Shown: piece by piece, positions 63,613 to 64,000 of the stretch
Position numbering within the stretch: the first letter of the stretch is position 1
Layout: each line of letters opens with the position of its first letter
Source of the DNA: Exiguobacterium chiriqhucha RW-2
GTDB lineage: Bacteria; Bacillota; Bacilli; Exiguobacteriales; Exiguobacteriaceae
Assembly (NCBI RefSeq): GCF_000416965.1
Contig: NZ_ATCL01000009.1
Span: 62,001 to 126,000, forward strand
DNA length: 64,000 nt
Direction of reading: 5' to 3'
Program-made: the position numbers and the translations under genes
Notes under the pieces: model-generated
Seen by the model: only the letters and a program-made list of their open reading frames with translations
What the model was told of the DNA's origin: nothing
Database searches by the model: none

Positions 63613-64000
63613 TTACGCTTGAAGTTGCATCCGCTGGCGTTCGATCCACGGCTTCAACTTGAGGAAGAGTGGGACGAACAAGGCGCTGATCAACAACGCT
63701 TTAATAAGGTTGAACGGCAAGATGCCATAGAGGACGAGGTCCGTTTTGACTGCCGGTTGCGCCATCTCGGTCATGCCGAAGAAGAACGCGTATGCTGGTA
63801 AGATGAGCAAATAATTCAAAATCGCCAAGCTGAGTGCCATCGTGATTGTGCCGGCCACGAGGCCTGAAGCGAGCGCTTTATTCGTTTTACGTTTATGGTA
63901 GAACCATGCGACCGGATACATGAAAGCGACACCTGCAAAGAAGTTTGCGACTTCACCGACCGGAACGCCGCCACCGTTAAAGACATAGTAGAGGACGTTT
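63613..64000 (-). CDS. ribU: ECF transporter S component, RibU-like (5' end outside window)
   Basis: The frame remains open to the window edge, so the N-terminus is missing; 129 codons are visible. NVLYYVFNGGGVPVGEVANF and FFAGVAFMYPVAWFYHKRKT resemble the riboflavin-binding S components of energy-coupling factor transporters, followed by helices ending PFNLIKALLISALFVPLF. An internal ATG at 63921 is not the start. The riboflavin assignment is by resemblance; an FMN riboswitch would be expected upstream, beyond the window. Confidence 0.75.
   Translation of the reverse strand, partial: NVLYYVFNGGGVPVGEVANFFAGVAFMYPVAWFYHKRKTNKALASGLVAGTITMALSLAILNYLLILPAYAFFFGMTEMAQPAVKTDLVLYGILPFNLIKALLISALFVPLFLKLKPWIERQRMQLQA

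Overview
The window reads as chromosome of a Bacillota/Bacillales bacterium, most likely Exiguobacterium or a close relative. This is inferred from Bacillus-like gene order in several blocks (rnr-smpB-ssrA; fadNAE-yusI-gcvH-yusE-metNIQ-sufCDSUB; yunD-yutD-yutE-yutF-yutI-yuzD-yutJ-yuzB), Shine-Dalgarno sites of the AGGAGG type, TTG/GTG starts, a host coding style of about 50-55% GC rich in C/G third positions, and a tmRNA tag reading GKTNTQLAAA. No database search was possible, so the genus is an inference.

Layout. (1) 1-1731: end of RNase R, SmpB and tmRNA, which together rescue stalled ribosomes and degrade their mRNAs. (2) About 1732-7330: a strongly AT-rich accessory island that begins exactly at the 3' end of ssrA, a classic integration site. 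It carries a degenerate second copy of the ssrA 3' end, a truncated paralogue of a host membrane gene, an orphan OLD-family ATPase/Toprim nuclease, a decayed IS3-type transposase, a TIR gene coupled to a three-helix membrane protein gene, and a divergent second TIR protein with a helical N-terminal domain. This is the most interesting part of the window: a candidate antiphage locus of the TIR-signal/membrane-effector kind. (3) 7491-14331: mixed host genes (SDR/DUF2867 protein, kinase-like phosphotransferase, SulP transporter) ending in an SOS-type uvrX-yolD operon with a LexA box. (4) 14568-20797: secA2-slaP accessory secretion pair, then a large secreted 5'-nucleotidase with Ig-like repeats. 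(5) 21007-32163: nutrient use genes with visible catabolite control (cstA and proline dehydrogenase with cre sites) and the beta-oxidation operon fadNAE with two FadR-type operators. (6) 32251-45125: nucleotidyltransferase, yusI, gcvH, a PTS-IIC-like protein, yusE, a SAM-I riboswitch controlling metNIQ, an MFS exporter, and the complete sufCDSUB iron-sulfur operon with two upstream dyads. (7) 45260-52239: YciI-like protein, an atypical lactate dehydrogenase relative, AlsT, acylphosphatase, CodY-type-controlled brnQ, an MFS efflux pump and a DUF72 protein. (8) 52254-64000: yunD, yutD, small membrane proteins, glpX, yutE-yutF, yutI/yuzD, a secreted subtilisin, yutJ, yuzB, nupC, a COG3575 protein, and the start-truncated riboflavin-type ECF substrate-binding protein.

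Most transcription units end in obvious hairpin-plus-T terminators, many of them shared by convergent genes. No rRNA, tRNA or CRISPR array was seen. Coordinates and start codons were chosen by reading the sequence around ribosome binding sites; functions come from recognised motifs and gene order.
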